From assembly GCF_020524545.1 (NCBI RefSeq), contig NZ_JAIVLG010000006.1, positions 372,001 to 436,000 on the forward strand: a DNA stretch of 64,000 bases, given 5' to 3'. Numbering within the stretch: position 1 is the stretch's first letter; the number at the start of each line of letters is the position of its first letter. This document shows, piece after piece, positions 7,373-15,737 of the stretch. The notes beneath the pieces are model-generated. The model was not told the DNA's origin. It made no database searches and saw only the letters and a program-made list of their open reading frames with translations. This DNA comes from Microbacterium paraoxydans (lineage in GTDB: Bacteria; Actinomycetota; Actinomycetes; Actinomycetales; Microbacteriaceae). The position numbers were made by a program, and so were the translations under genes.

Positions 7373-10300
7373 TTGTCGAAACTCGCCATCCTGAGCCTCA
7401 AGAACCGTGCGCTCATCGCCCTCATCACCATCGTCGCGGCGGTGTTCGGCGGGCTCGCGCTCACGAACCTCAAGCAGGAGCTCATCCCTTCGCTGGAGCT
7501 GCCGGCGCTCGTCGTCATGACGACCTACCCCGGGGCTTCGCCCGAGGTGGTCGAGAACGACGTGTCCACGCCGGTCGAGTCGGCGATCCAGGGCGTCCCC
7601 GGGCTCGAGTCGACCACCGCGACAAGCACCACGAACGCCTCGATCGTGCAGGCGATGTTCGCCTACGGTACGAACCTCGCCACCGCCGAGCAGAAGATCC
7701 AGCAGGCGATCAACCGGATCTCCTCGCAGCTGCCGGAGGATGTGAGCCCCCAGGTGCTCTCGGTATCCATCGACGACTTCCCGGTGATCCAGGTCGCCGT
7801 GACCGGTTTCGAGGATGCCGACAACGCGCAGGCGGAGCTCGAGTCCGTCGCGATCCCCGACCTCGAGGACGTCGACGGGGTCAACGCTGCGGAGATCGTC
7901 GGTGGCGTCGGCCAGCGCATCAGCATCACCCCCGACATGGCGAAGCTCGCGGCCGCTGGCCAGAGCACGCAGGCCATCAGCTCGGCGCTGCAGCAGAACG
8001 GCACGCTCTTCCCCGGCGGGGACATCACCGAGGACGGGCAAACGCTCACGGTGCAGACCGGGGCCAAGATCACCTCGGTCGAGGAGATCGCCGCACTGCC
8101 GCTCGTCGGCACGGACCTCACCATCGGGGATGTGGCCAGTGTGGTGCAGGAGTCCGACCCGGTCACCTCGATCTCGCGCGTCGACGGCAAGGACGCCTTG
8201 TCGATCTCGATCACGAAACTGCCCGCCGCCAACACCGTCGAGGTGTCCAACGGGGTCGTCGCCGCCCTCGACGAGATCGGCAAGGCCTTCCCCGACGCCC
8301 AGTTCACCGTGATCTTCGACCAGGCGCCGTTCATCGTCCAGTCGATCGAGACGCTCGCGACGGAGGGGCTCCTCGGCCTCGTGTTCGCGGTGGTCGTCAT
8401 CCTGGTCTTCCTGCTCTCGATCCGCTCGACCCTCGTCACGGCGATCTCGATCCCGACCAGCGTGCTCATCACGTTCATCGGACTTCAGGCGTTCGGCTAC
8501 TCGTTGAACGTGCTGACGCTCGGCGCGCTCACGATCGCGATCGGTCGAGTGGTCGACGACTCCATCGTGGTGATCGAGAACATCAAACGTCACTACGTGG
8601 GCGATGCCGACAAGGGGGATGCGATCCGTCTCGCGGTGCGCGAGGTCGCGATGGCGATCACCGCTTCGACGATCACGACGGTCGCGGTGTTCCTGCCGAT
8701 CGTCTTCGTCGGCGACATGGTCGGCGAGCTCTTCCGACCGTTCGCGATGACCGTGACGATCGCGATGGTGGCGTCGCTCCTGGTCGCGCTCACCATCGTG
8801 CCCGTGCTCGCTTACTGGTTCCTGAAGCCGGGGAAGCCGCTGCTCGACGAGCACGGCACCCCGATCGATCCCGAGCACCCGGATGCCCCGCCGACGCAGC
8901 TCCAGCGCGGGTACCGGCCGATCCTCGCGTGGACGCTGAAGCACTCCGGTGTCACGGTCATCCTCGCCGTCGTGGTGCTCGGCGCCACGCTCGCCGCGGC
9001 GCCGCTGATGAAGATCAACTTCCTCAGCGACTCGGGCCAGAACACCATGACCGTGACGCAGGACCTCGGGCCGACCGCGAGCCTGCAGGCCAAGTCCGAT
9101 GCCGCGGTCGCCGTCGAGGACGCGCTGCTCGACATCGACGGCATCGAGCACGTACAGGCGTCGATCGGATCCAGCGGCTCCGCGCTCCGTGACGCCTTCT
9201 CCGGCGGTGCGGGCATCACGTACTCGGTGTTGACGGACAGCGATGCTGATCAGGAGCAGCTCCGTACCGATGTGCAGGACGCGATCGACGAACTCGGTGA
9301 CGACGTGGGCGAGGTGGCCGTAGCCGCATCCGCCGGGTTCGGCTCGAGCGACATCGAGGTCACGGTCTCCGCGCCGAACGGTGATGACCTGCAGACCGCG
9401 ACCACGGCACTCGTCGAAGAGCTGGACGGTCGGGACGGGGTCGGCCAGGTCACCGACAACCTCGCCGCCGCGCTGCCGTACATCGCCGTCGTGGTCGATC
9501 GGGAAGCCGCCGCCCAGCGCGGTCTCTCCGAGGTCGCGGTCGGCTCGATCGTGTCGAACACCATGCGCCCGCAGCAGGCCGGTTCCGTCGAGATCGATGA
9601 CACCGCGCTGACCGTCTACATCGTCACGCCCGAGCCGCCGACCACCGTCGACGCGCTCAAGGAACTGGCGATCCCGACACCCCTCGGCGTCGTGCAGTTG
9701 CAGGACATCGCGACGGTCGAGCAGCGCAACGGCCCGACGTCGATCACGACCGAGCAGGGGCGTCGCACCTCGACGATCACGGTGCCCCCGGCCTCCGACA
9801 ACCTCGCCACCGCCACGCAGTCGGTCAATGAGGCACTCGCCGCGGTCGACCTGCCCGACGGTGCCTCTGCCGAGGTCGGCGGCGTGGCGTCGCAGCAGGC
9901 GGACTCGTTCTCGCAGCTCGGCCTCGCGATGCTCGCGGCGATCCTGATCGTCTACGTGGTGATGGTCGCGACGTTCAAGTCGCTTCGCCAACCGCTGCTG
10001 CTGCTCGTCTCGGTGCCCTTCGCGGCCACGGGTGCGATCCTGCTGCAGATCGTCACCGGAGTGCCGCTCGGCGTCGCCTCGCTGATCGGGGTGTTGATGC
10101 TCATCGGCATCGTCGTGACGAACGCGATCGTGCTCGTCGACCTGGTGAATCAGTATCGGGAGAAGGGGCTGTCGACCGTCGAGGCGGTCAAGGCCGGTGG
10201 CGAGAAGCGTCTGCGTCCGATTCTCATGACCGCCCTTGCGACGATCCTCGCCCTGACCCCGATGGCGCTCGGCATCACCGGGCACGGCGGGTTCATCTCG

Positions 10301-10540
10301 CAGCCGCTGGCGATCGTCGTGATCGGCGGGCTCCTGTCTTCGACCGTGCTGACGCTGATCGTGCTGCCGACGCTCTACAACCTCGTCGAGGGCGCCAAGG
10401 AGCGACGTGCCGCGCGCAAGGCCGGTCGCGCGGATGCCGGTGGGGAGCCGACGCCGGATGCTCCGGTCGATCCCGTGCCGAGCGTCGCTTCGGAGTCGCC
10501 GCAGCTCACGCGGCGTGAGCTGCGCGAACGCGGGGACTGA
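7373..10540 (+). CDS. RND superfamily efflux transporter (AcrB/SwrC type)
   Basis: 1055 residues, full length for the hydrophobe/amphiphile efflux family. A membrane helix near the N-terminus is followed by a large extracytoplasmic domain, a block of five helices, a second large loop and a final block of helices. The proton-relay pair D395-D396 (GRVVDDSIVVIEN) lies in helix 4. The TTG at 7373 has GAGGAAA upstream and matches the family start (MSKLAILSLKNR). No adaptor or outer-membrane partner is encoded, as with SwrC of Bacillus. Export of lipopeptides, fatty acids or drugs is plausible; the substrate is unknown. Confidence 0.92.
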   Translation: MSKLAILSLKNRALIALITIVAAVFGGLALTNLKQELIPSLELPALVVMTTYPGASPEVVENDVSTPVESAIQGVPGLESTTATSTTNASIVQAMFAYGTNLATAEQKIQQAINRISSQLPEDVSPQVLSVSIDDFPVIQVAVTGFEDADNAQAELESVAIPDLEDVDGVNAAEIVGGVGQRISITPDMAKLAAAGQSTQAISSALQQNGTLFPGGDITEDGQTLTVQTGAKITSVEEIAALPLVGTDLTIGDVASVVQESDPVTSISRVDGKDALSISITKLPAANTVEVSNGVVAALDEIGKAFPDAQFTVIFDQAPFIVQSIETLATEGLLGLVFAVVVILVFLLSIRSTLVTAISIPTSVLITFIGLQAFGYSLNVLTLGALTIAIGRVVDDSIVVIENIKRHYVGDADKGDAIRLAVREVAMAITASTITTVAVFLPIVFVGDMVGELFRPFAMTVTIAMVASLLVALTIVPVLAYWFLKPGKPLLDEHGTPIDPEHPDAPPTQLQRGYRPILAWTLKHSGVTVILAVVVLGATLAAAPLMKINFLSDSGQNTMTVTQDLGPTASLQAKSDAAVAVEDALLDIDGIEHVQASIGSSGSALRDAFSGGAGITYSVLTDSDADQEQLRTDVQDAIDELGDDVGEVAVAASAGFGSSDIEVTVSAPNGDDLQTATTALVEELDGRDGVGQVTDNLAAALPYIAVVVDREAAAQRGLSEVAVGSIVSNTMRPQQAGSVEIDDTALTVYIVTPEPPTTVDALKELAIPTPLGVVQLQDIATVEQRNGPTSITTEQGRRTSTITVPPASDNLATATQSVNEALAAVDLPDGASAEVGGVASQQADSFSQLGLAMLAAILIVYVVMVATFKSLRQPLLLLVSVPFAATGAILLQIVTGVPLGVASLIGVLMLIGIVVTNAIVLVDLVNQYREKGLSTVEAVKAGGEKRLRPILMTALATILALTPMALGITGHGGFISQPLAIVVIGGLLSSTVLTLIVLPTLYNLVEGAKERRAARKAGRADAGGEPTPDAPVDPVPSVASESPQLTRRELRERGD

Positions 10541-10547
10541 CCCCGGT

Positions 10548-10606
10548 TTCGAATCGCGGAGATGGCTCCATCTCTTCTCGGGAAGGAGCCATCTGCGCGA
10601 TTCGAA
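10548..10606. terminator. Long intergenic palindrome, class B repeat
   Basis: The 22-base left arm starts TTCGAATCGCGGAGATGG (10548-10569) and pairs with 10585-10606 with a single mismatch around a 15-base loop. It lies between the convergent RND and epimerase genes and probably acts as a bidirectional terminator. It shares its outer arm with 6636-6694. Confidence 0.7.
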
Positions 10607-10610
10607 GGGT

Positions 10611-11507
10611 TCAGCCGAACGTGACGCCCCAGTGCAGGGTCCAGGTCTCGTCCGGGGCGAGCCGACGGAGGCCGAGGCCGCTGTTGAACGCATCGGCGGG
10701 TGCGGTCATGGGCTCGATCGCGACCGCGAGGCTCTGTCCGGGATACGCGGGCGTCGTGTACACCTGCACGTAGTCGAAGCCTTCGCCCTGCCAGAGGGTC
10801 ACGCGGCGACCGTCCGGTGCGGTGAGCGAGTGACGCACACAGCCGTCCGGGTCACGGGCGAGGTCGGTGAATCCGGTGTCGAGGGTGATGTCTCCCAGAC
10901 GGACGCCCTCCCGCAGCACCGCCTCCGCCGGACGCGTCCCGATCGGAAGCATCCGTTCATCCGTCTCGAAGGCCGTCTCCGCGGGGATCCTCAGCACGAG
11001 GTCATGCGGGTCGACGTCACCGATCGTCAGGAACGGATGCGTGCCCAGTGCGACCGGTGCGGGGGTGCCTGAAAGGTTGGCGAGCGTGTGCGCGACCTGG
11101 ATGCCATCGGGAGTGAGGGTGTAGGTCACCGTGGTCTCGACCAGATACGGATAGCCCGTCTGCGGCACGATGGTCGCCCGCAGCACGGCTTCCGTGTCGG
11201 TCTGCGAGACCTCGTAGGACGTGAAGCGCAGCAGTCCGTGGCTCGCGTTGTTCGACTTCGGCTCGGTGATCGCGAGCGCTCGCGCAGTGCCGTGGTCATC
11301 CCAGCGTCCGTCACGCACGCGGTTCGGCCACGGGGTGAGGACCACACCGGAACAGGCGGGAGTCGGCAGGTCCAGGGGATACGGCGGCACGAGGTCGATG
11401 CCGCCGACGCGCAGCGAGCGCAGGGACGCGCCGACCTGGGCGATCTGCGCATCCACCTCGCCGCGTCGGAGGGTGATCTGGGTGCCGGTGGGGGAAGCGG
11501 TACTCAC
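10611..11507 (-). CDS. Aldose 1-epimerase family protein (galactose mutarotase-like)
   Basis: 298 residues from the GTG at 11505-11507. Mutarotase landmarks include CSGVVLTPWPNRVRDGRW near residue 55, NASHGLLRF (catalytic His), LGTHPFL (second His) and a C-terminal EPMTAPADAFN segment carrying the catalytic Glu. The enzyme interconverts alpha and beta anomers of aldoses in the cytoplasm. The start is uncertain: no ATG is in frame and the SD sequence is weak. It is convergent with the RND gene and divergent from the DEAD-box helicase gene. Confidence 0.87.
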   Translation of the reverse strand: MSTASPTGTQITLRRGEVDAQIAQVGASLRSLRVGGIDLVPPYPLDLPTPACSGVVLTPWPNRVRDGRWDDHGTARALAITEPKSNNASHGLLRFTSYEVSQTDTEAVLRATIVPQTGYPYLVETTVTYTLTPDGIQVAHTLANLSGTPAPVALGTHPFLTIGDVDPHDLVLRIPAETAFETDERMLPIGTRPAEAVLREGVRLGDITLDTGFTDLARDPDGCVRHSLTAPDGRRVTLWQGEGFDYVQVYTTPAYPGQSLAVAIEPMTAPADAFNSGLGLRRLAPDETWTLHWGVTFG

Positions 11508-11558
11508 CTCGTCATCGTACGGCCACACCTGCGGCAGCGCTCTCTCAGGTGCGTCCGG

Positions 11559-11789
11559 TAGGATCGGGCGGTCGGCTTCGGACACCCGCGCGTTGGCGTG
11601 GACGTTTTCTGTGTATGAAGTGTGAGTCCAGGGGCCGATGGTGAGCGTCGCTCGACGCGAATCAACCATCACATGAATGGCCCCGGCCGCTGACAGTCCG
11701 GAACCCCGCTGATCGAGTCCGATCGGCCGCAGGGTGCTCGCGCGTGCGCGCGGCGCTGTTCTCGTGCGAGAACATAGGAAGACATCGCA
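11559..11789 (+). promoter_or_regulatory. Promoter and long structured 5' leader of the DEAD-box helicase gene
   Basis: A TAGGAT -10-like element (11559-11564) lies about 225 bases before the helicase start. The leader holds GGGGCC (11631-11636) that can pair with GGCCCC further on, a near repeat (CGATGGTGA / AACCATCAC) able to form a stem, and a nine-codon open frame beginning ATGAAGTGTGAG. Long leaders are common for cold- or autoregulated DEAD-box genes; the function here is inferred. Confidence 0.4.
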
Positions 11790-13862
11790 ATGCCGAAGAA
11801 CAAGAAGCCCAAGGGCGGACGCCCGTCCGCGAACTTCGAGCCGCGCTACGGCGCGAAGAAGACCTCCTTCCACGACCGCCACCACGGTGGTCCCGCCCGT
11901 GACGGCGCGCGTTCCGAGCGCGGCGGACGATCGGATGCAGGCGAGCGTCGCTCGTCCGCCGCCGGTGGCTACGACCGACGTCCGGGAAGCCGTAGCCCCG
12001 GCCACCGCGGCTACCGCCCCGAGGAGGCGGAGAGTGGTGCCCCCAAGCGCCGCTGGAACGCATCTGAGCGCGCCGGGCGCGACGAGGCGCGCAGCATCAG
12101 AAACCGCGCGGAGTCGGGTCGCCGCGATGCCCCGCACCACCGCGACGAGCGCCCCGGCTACGACGAGCGCTCCGATCGCTCGCGTTACAACGACCGCCCG
12201 CGCACCGGAGACCGTGGCGGAGACCGTCCGCGCCGTGACGACCGTGCAGGCACTCAGCGCCAAGGCTTCCGCGACAACGACCACCGCGATGGTGGACGTC
12301 CCCGCTACAACAGCGACCGTGGTGCCGAGCGTCCCCGCTACGACCGCGACGAGCGTTCGCGCCGCGACGACCGTGGGACCGAGCGCTCCTACGACGCCGA
12401 CCGCGCCCGCCGTGCGTTCGACCGCGACCGTGCGCGTCGTTCCTTCGAGGGCGGCCGCGAACGCCCGTCCACCGGTGGCGCCTACCGCACCGAGCGTCCG
12501 CGTCCGCTGAACTCCGATACCCGCGGGCGTCCGGCGCGCAACGAGCGTCCGAGCCGCAACGACTGGAACGCTTCCAGCCGCCCGGCCTCCACGGGATCGA
12601 AGTTCGCGCCGGGTGACGACGTCGTGCACGAGCGCCTCGAGGCGAAGTCCGTCGCAGCGGTCGAGGTCGACGGCGTGAGCTTCGGCGACCTCGGACTCGG
12701 CTCGAACATCGTCGAGACCCTCGTCGGAATGGGGGCGGCCACGCCGTTCCCGATCCAGGCGGCCAGCATCCCGGCCGTCCTCGGCGGGCGCGACGTGCTC
12801 GCTCGCGGGCGCACCGGCTCCGGGAAGACCATCGCGTTCGGTGCCCCGCTCGTCGAGAAGGTGCTGCAGTCGCAGGCTGGCAAGCGTCGTGAGTTCGGAC
12901 GATCGCCGCGTGCGATCATCCTCGCCCCGACGCGCGAGCTCGCGCTGCAGATCGACCGCACGATCCAGCCCATCGCCCGCAGCGTCGGACTGTTCACCAC
13001 GCAGATCTACGGTGGCGTGCCGCAGGGCCGTCAGGTGGGCGCGCTCAAGAAGGGCGTCGACATCGTGATCGGCACGCCCGGTCGGATCGAGGACCTGATC
13101 AACCAGGGCAAGCTCGACCTCTCGGACTGCCGCATCGCCGTGCTCGACGAGGCCGACCACATGTGCGAGCTCGGATTCGTCGAGCCCGTGCAGCGCATCC
13201 TGCGCCACACGGCGGACGGCAGCCAGAAGCTCCTGTTCTCGGCCACGCTCGACCGCGAGGTCGCGGCGCTCGTCGACGAGTTCCTCGTGGATCCCGCGGT
13301 GTACGAGGTCGCCGGAGAGGACCAGGACTCCGGCACCATCGAGCATCGGGTGCTCGTGATCGAGCACCGTGACAAGGCCGACATCCTCACGTCGTTGGTC
13401 GACCGGGAAGGCAAGACCCTCGTGTTCGCCCGTACCCGTGCCTATGCCGAGATGCTGGCCGAGCAGTTCGATGATGCCGGCATCCCGGCGGTCTCGCTCC
13501 ACGGCGATCTGAACCAGGCGAAGCGCACGCGCAACCTGGAGCGTCTGACCTCGGGACGGGTGAACGTGCTCGTCGCAACGGACGTCGCCGCCCGCGGCAT
13601 CCACGTCGACGACATCGACCTGGTCGTGCAGGCCGATGCCCCGGACGAATACAAGACGTACCTGCACCGTTCGGGTCGCACCGGCCGCGCGGGCCGTTCG
13701 GGCCGCGTCGTCACGCTCATCACGCGGCAGCGCCAGCGCCGGATGGCCGAGTTGCTGGACCGTGCCGAGATCGATGCACCGTTCGAGAACGCGCGCCTCG
13801 ACGACGACATCATCGAGGAGATCGCCGGCCGCATGCCGACCGCGGCCGACCTGACCGCCTGA
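11790..13862 (+). CDS. DEAD-box ATP-dependent RNA helicase with basic disordered N-terminus
   Basis: 690 residues. The first about 270 are low-complexity, dominated by Arg, Asp, Gly, Tyr and Ser with RGG- and RDDR-like motifs, an RNA-binding and phase-separating type of composition. The helicase core follows: Q motif FPIQAASIPAV, Walker A GRTGSGKT near residue 338, DEAD at 453-456, SAT near 484, and domain 2 with the ARGIHVDDIDLVVQ and HRSGRTGRAGRSG motifs. It probably remodels structured RNA in ribosome assembly or mRNA decay. In most bacterial relatives the basic tail is C-terminal; here it is N-terminal. Confidence 0.93.
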   Translation: MPKNKKPKGGRPSANFEPRYGAKKTSFHDRHHGGPARDGARSERGGRSDAGERRSSAAGGYDRRPGSRSPGHRGYRPEEAESGAPKRRWNASERAGRDEARSIRNRAESGRRDAPHHRDERPGYDERSDRSRYNDRPRTGDRGGDRPRRDDRAGTQRQGFRDNDHRDGGRPRYNSDRGAERPRYDRDERSRRDDRGTERSYDADRARRAFDRDRARRSFEGGRERPSTGGAYRTERPRPLNSDTRGRPARNERPSRNDWNASSRPASTGSKFAPGDDVVHERLEAKSVAAVEVDGVSFGDLGLGSNIVETLVGMGAATPFPIQAASIPAVLGGRDVLARGRTGSGKTIAFGAPLVEKVLQSQAGKRREFGRSPRAIILAPTRELALQIDRTIQPIARSVGLFTTQIYGGVPQGRQVGALKKGVDIVIGTPGRIEDLINQGKLDLSDCRIAVLDEADHMCELGFVEPVQRILRHTADGSQKLLFSATLDREVAALVDEFLVDPAVYEVAGEDQDSGTIEHRVLVIEHRDKADILTSLVDREGKTLVFARTRAYAEMLAEQFDDAGIPAVSLHGDLNQAKRTRNLERLTSGRVNVLVATDVAARGIHVDDIDLVVQADAPDEYKTYLHRSGRTGRAGRSGRVVTLITRQRQRRMAELLDRAEIDAPFENARLDDDIIEEIAGRMPTAADLTA

Positions 13863-13887
13863 GCCGGGCCGGTCACGAGCCGCGGCT

Positions 13888-13973
13888 GTTCACAACTCCG
13901 CAAAAATCTGTCGAAAGGTCCCGGGAACGCGGTTTCCGGGGCCTCTCGGCGTCGATTCTCCTGAGTTGTGAAC
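13888..13973. terminator. Widely spaced palindrome between convergent genes
   Basis: GTTCACAACTC (13888-13898) is repeated inverted at 13963-13973. The 64-base interior is itself rich in short inverted pairs (CCCGGGAACGCGGTTTCCGGGG). It sits between the helicase and YaeQ genes. Arms differ in sequence from classes A and B. Confidence 0.5.
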
Positions 13974-14004
13974 GTCCGAGCGGCCAGAACGTCCGAGCGG
14001 CCAG
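13971..14004. repeat. 17-bp tandem duplication
   Basis: AACGTCCGAGCGGCCAG occurs twice head to tail (13971-13987 and 13988-14004), followed by the degenerate GTGGCCAGAGCGG. It is in the noncoding gap just beyond the YaeQ stop codon. Confidence 0.85.
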
Positions 14005-14026
14005 AGTGGCCAGAGCGGCTGCGGAA

Positions 14027-14566
14027 TCAGGCCAGCTCGTGCACGTGCACGGTCGAGGTGAGGTTCGTGCCGTTGAGGTCGAGGTAGATGACGCCCTCGG
14101 TCACGGTCAGGGTCATCGTGTTCCGGCGCTCGATCAGGGCGGCCGCGGTGTCGATGAAGCCCGGATCGAAGCTGTGGACGCGGAGGTCCTCGCGGCGGTG
14201 GATGCGCTTGTCCGCCCACGGCGCCATCACTTTGGCGGGGTCGCGGTGGGTGTACACGACGGTGCGTTCGGCGAGTCTGCTGCCGTAGTGAAGTCGCTCG
14301 GCGTCGGGCGCACCGATCTCGACCCACGTGGTGATGAGGCCGGTGAGGTCGCGCACGAGGACGGCGGGCTCCTCGGTCGAGGAGATGCTGCCGCCGAACG
14401 CGATGCCCTCCGCGAACTCGAGCCCGTAGGCGAGCACCCGGGTGAGCATGTAGGCGTCCGTCTCGGAGGGATGCCGCGCCACGCGCAGGGAGTACTCGTC
14501 GTAGACGCCACGATCGGTGTCAGCGAGCTGCACTTCGAAGGTGTGGACTGTGGAACCGATCGCCAT
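14027..14566 (-). CDS. YaeQ family protein
   Basis: 179 residues, the usual length for YaeQ. The start MAIGSTVHTFEVQLADTDRG and the motifs RVARHPSETDAYMLTRVLAYG and EPAVLVRDLTG are diagnostic. YaeQ proteins have a PD-(D/E)XK nuclease-like fold; their biological role is poorly known, with old links to RfaH-like suppression in enterobacteria. The gene is downstream of the radical SAM gene on the same strand, 50 bases apart, and may share its transcript. Confidence 0.9.
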   Translation of the reverse strand: MAIGSTVHTFEVQLADTDRGVYDEYSLRVARHPSETDAYMLTRVLAYGLEFAEGIAFGGSISSTEEPAVLVRDLTGLITTWVEIGAPDAERLHYGSRLAERTVVYTHRDPAKVMAPWADKRIHRREDLRVHSFDPGFIDTAAALIERRNTMTLTVTEGVIYLDLNGTNLTSTVHVHELA

Positions 14567-14616
14567 GATCCCCGAGCCTACGCGGGTGGGAGCGCGTGTC
14601 CGACCGCGGGTGCCGC

Positions 14617-15663
14617 TCAGAAGAGCATCGGCTGTGGACCAGGTGCGGCTGTCGTGGCCGCCGACGGTGTGAACGTCGGCCGGTCGCGGCGGGGATAGTC
14701 GTCTTCGTGACGACCGTCGAGCCCGTGCATCCGGATGAGCGGACGTACGCGTTTCGCGAGCCACTGGCGGTACGGTTTCGGGGCCTCGACGGAGACCCCC
14801 GGGTAGAGTCCGCGATACGAGGAGACCAGGTCGGGTCGGTGAGCGTCGAGCCACTGGAAGAACCACGGCTTCACGCCCGGTCGCAGATGCAGGGCGCCGT
14901 AGACGACCCGGCGAGCTCCGGCCTCCTTGATGCGAAGGAGCGCGTTGTCGATCGCCTCGAGCGAGTCGGTCATATGCGGCATGATCGGCATCAGGAAGAC
15001 GGTGACCCGGAACCCTGCATCCGTCAGGGCGCGCACGGTGTCGAGGCGGGCCTGCGTGGTCGGGGTTCCGGGTTCGATCGCCTTCTGCAGCTCGTCGTCG
15101 TACATCGCGATCGACATCTGGACATCGATGGGCACGCGCTTCGCAGCCTCCACGAGCAGGGGGATGTCGCGGCGGATCAACGTGCCCTTGGTGAGGATCG
15201 AGATCGGTGTACCGGACGCGGCGAGGGTCTTGATGATGCCCGGCATGAGCTTGTATCGACCCTCGGCACGCTGATACGGGTCGGTGTTGGTGCCCAGGGC
15301 CACGGTCTCGTGCTCCCAGCTTCCCTTGCGCAGCTCCTTCTCGAGAACGTCCACCACGTTGACCTTGACGACGATCTGCGAGTCGAAGTCGGACCCGCCG
15401 TCCAGGTCGAGGTACTCGTGCGTGCCGCGGGCGAAACAGTAGACACAGGCATGACTGCATCCACGGTAGGGGTTGATCGTCCAGGCGAACGGCATCCGCG
15501 AGGCGCCGGGCACGTGGTTCAGTGCCGACTTCGACAGCACCTCGTGAAACGTCATGCCCGCGAACTCGGGCGTCGTCACGGTACGGAGCACGCTGCTCCG
15601 ATCCTCGAGTCCCGGCAGCGCAGCGGTATCCACGTCTCCGAGTTTCTGTCCCTGCCACCGCAT
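14617..15663 (-). CDS. Radical SAM protein, Rv2578c family (SPL-like)
   Basis: 348 residues from the ATG at 15661-15663. The radical SAM cluster motif CSHACVYC gives C69, C73 and C76 for the 4Fe-4S cluster. NPYRGCSHACVYCFAR and VVKVNVVDVLEKEL are typical of the Rv2578c/spore-photoproduct-lyase-like family; the reaction is unknown. GAGGAG stands directly before the chosen ATG, which is too close to be ideal. An in-frame ATG at 15738 would give 25 more residues, but they lie in the divergent promoter region and do not look conserved. Confidence 0.88.
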   Translation of the reverse strand: MRWQGQKLGDVDTAALPGLEDRSSVLRTVTTPEFAGMTFHEVLSKSALNHVPGASRMPFAWTINPYRGCSHACVYCFARGTHEYLDLDGGSDFDSQIVVKVNVVDVLEKELRKGSWEHETVALGTNTDPYQRAEGRYKLMPGIIKTLAASGTPISILTKGTLIRRDIPLLVEAAKRVPIDVQMSIAMYDDELQKAIEPGTPTTQARLDTVRALTDAGFRVTVFLMPIMPHMTDSLEAIDNALLRIKEAGARRVVYGALHLRPGVKPWFFQWLDAHRPDLVSSYRGLYPGVSVEAPKPYRQWLAKRVRPLIRMHGLDGRHEDDYPRRDRPTFTPSAATTAAPGPQPMLF

Positions 15664-15666
15664 CTC

Positions 15667-15726
15667 CTCATTCGAACAGAAAGACGAAACGAGTGCAAGG
15701 GACTCTCCGACATATTTTCGAATGAG
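15667..15726. promoter_or_regulatory. 10-bp inverted repeat in divergent promoter region
   Basis: CTCATTCGAA (15667-15676) and its exact complement TTCGAATGAG (15717-15726) flank a 40-base AT-richer spacer between the divergent radical SAM and carboxypeptidase genes. It could be a pair of regulator sites or promoter elements serving both genes. It does not fit a LexA box. Confidence 0.4.
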
Positions 15727-15737
15727 ACAATGGGGCA

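Noticed and set aside
7283..10693. 1136-codon open frame on the minus strand opposite the RND gene
   Set aside because: Composition is Arg/His/Asp-rich with no recognisable domain, and the plus strand encodes a full RND protein. It is a high-GC antisense shadow.
11734..12510. Ala/Thr-rich frame overlapping the helicase N-terminus
   Set aside because: It is a frame-shifted reading of the Arg/Asp/Gly-rich helicase tail with no start signal of its own.
15667..15726. LexA/SOS box in the divergent promoter
   Set aside because: TTCGAAC is present, but the second half does not give GTTCGA at the required four-base spacing.
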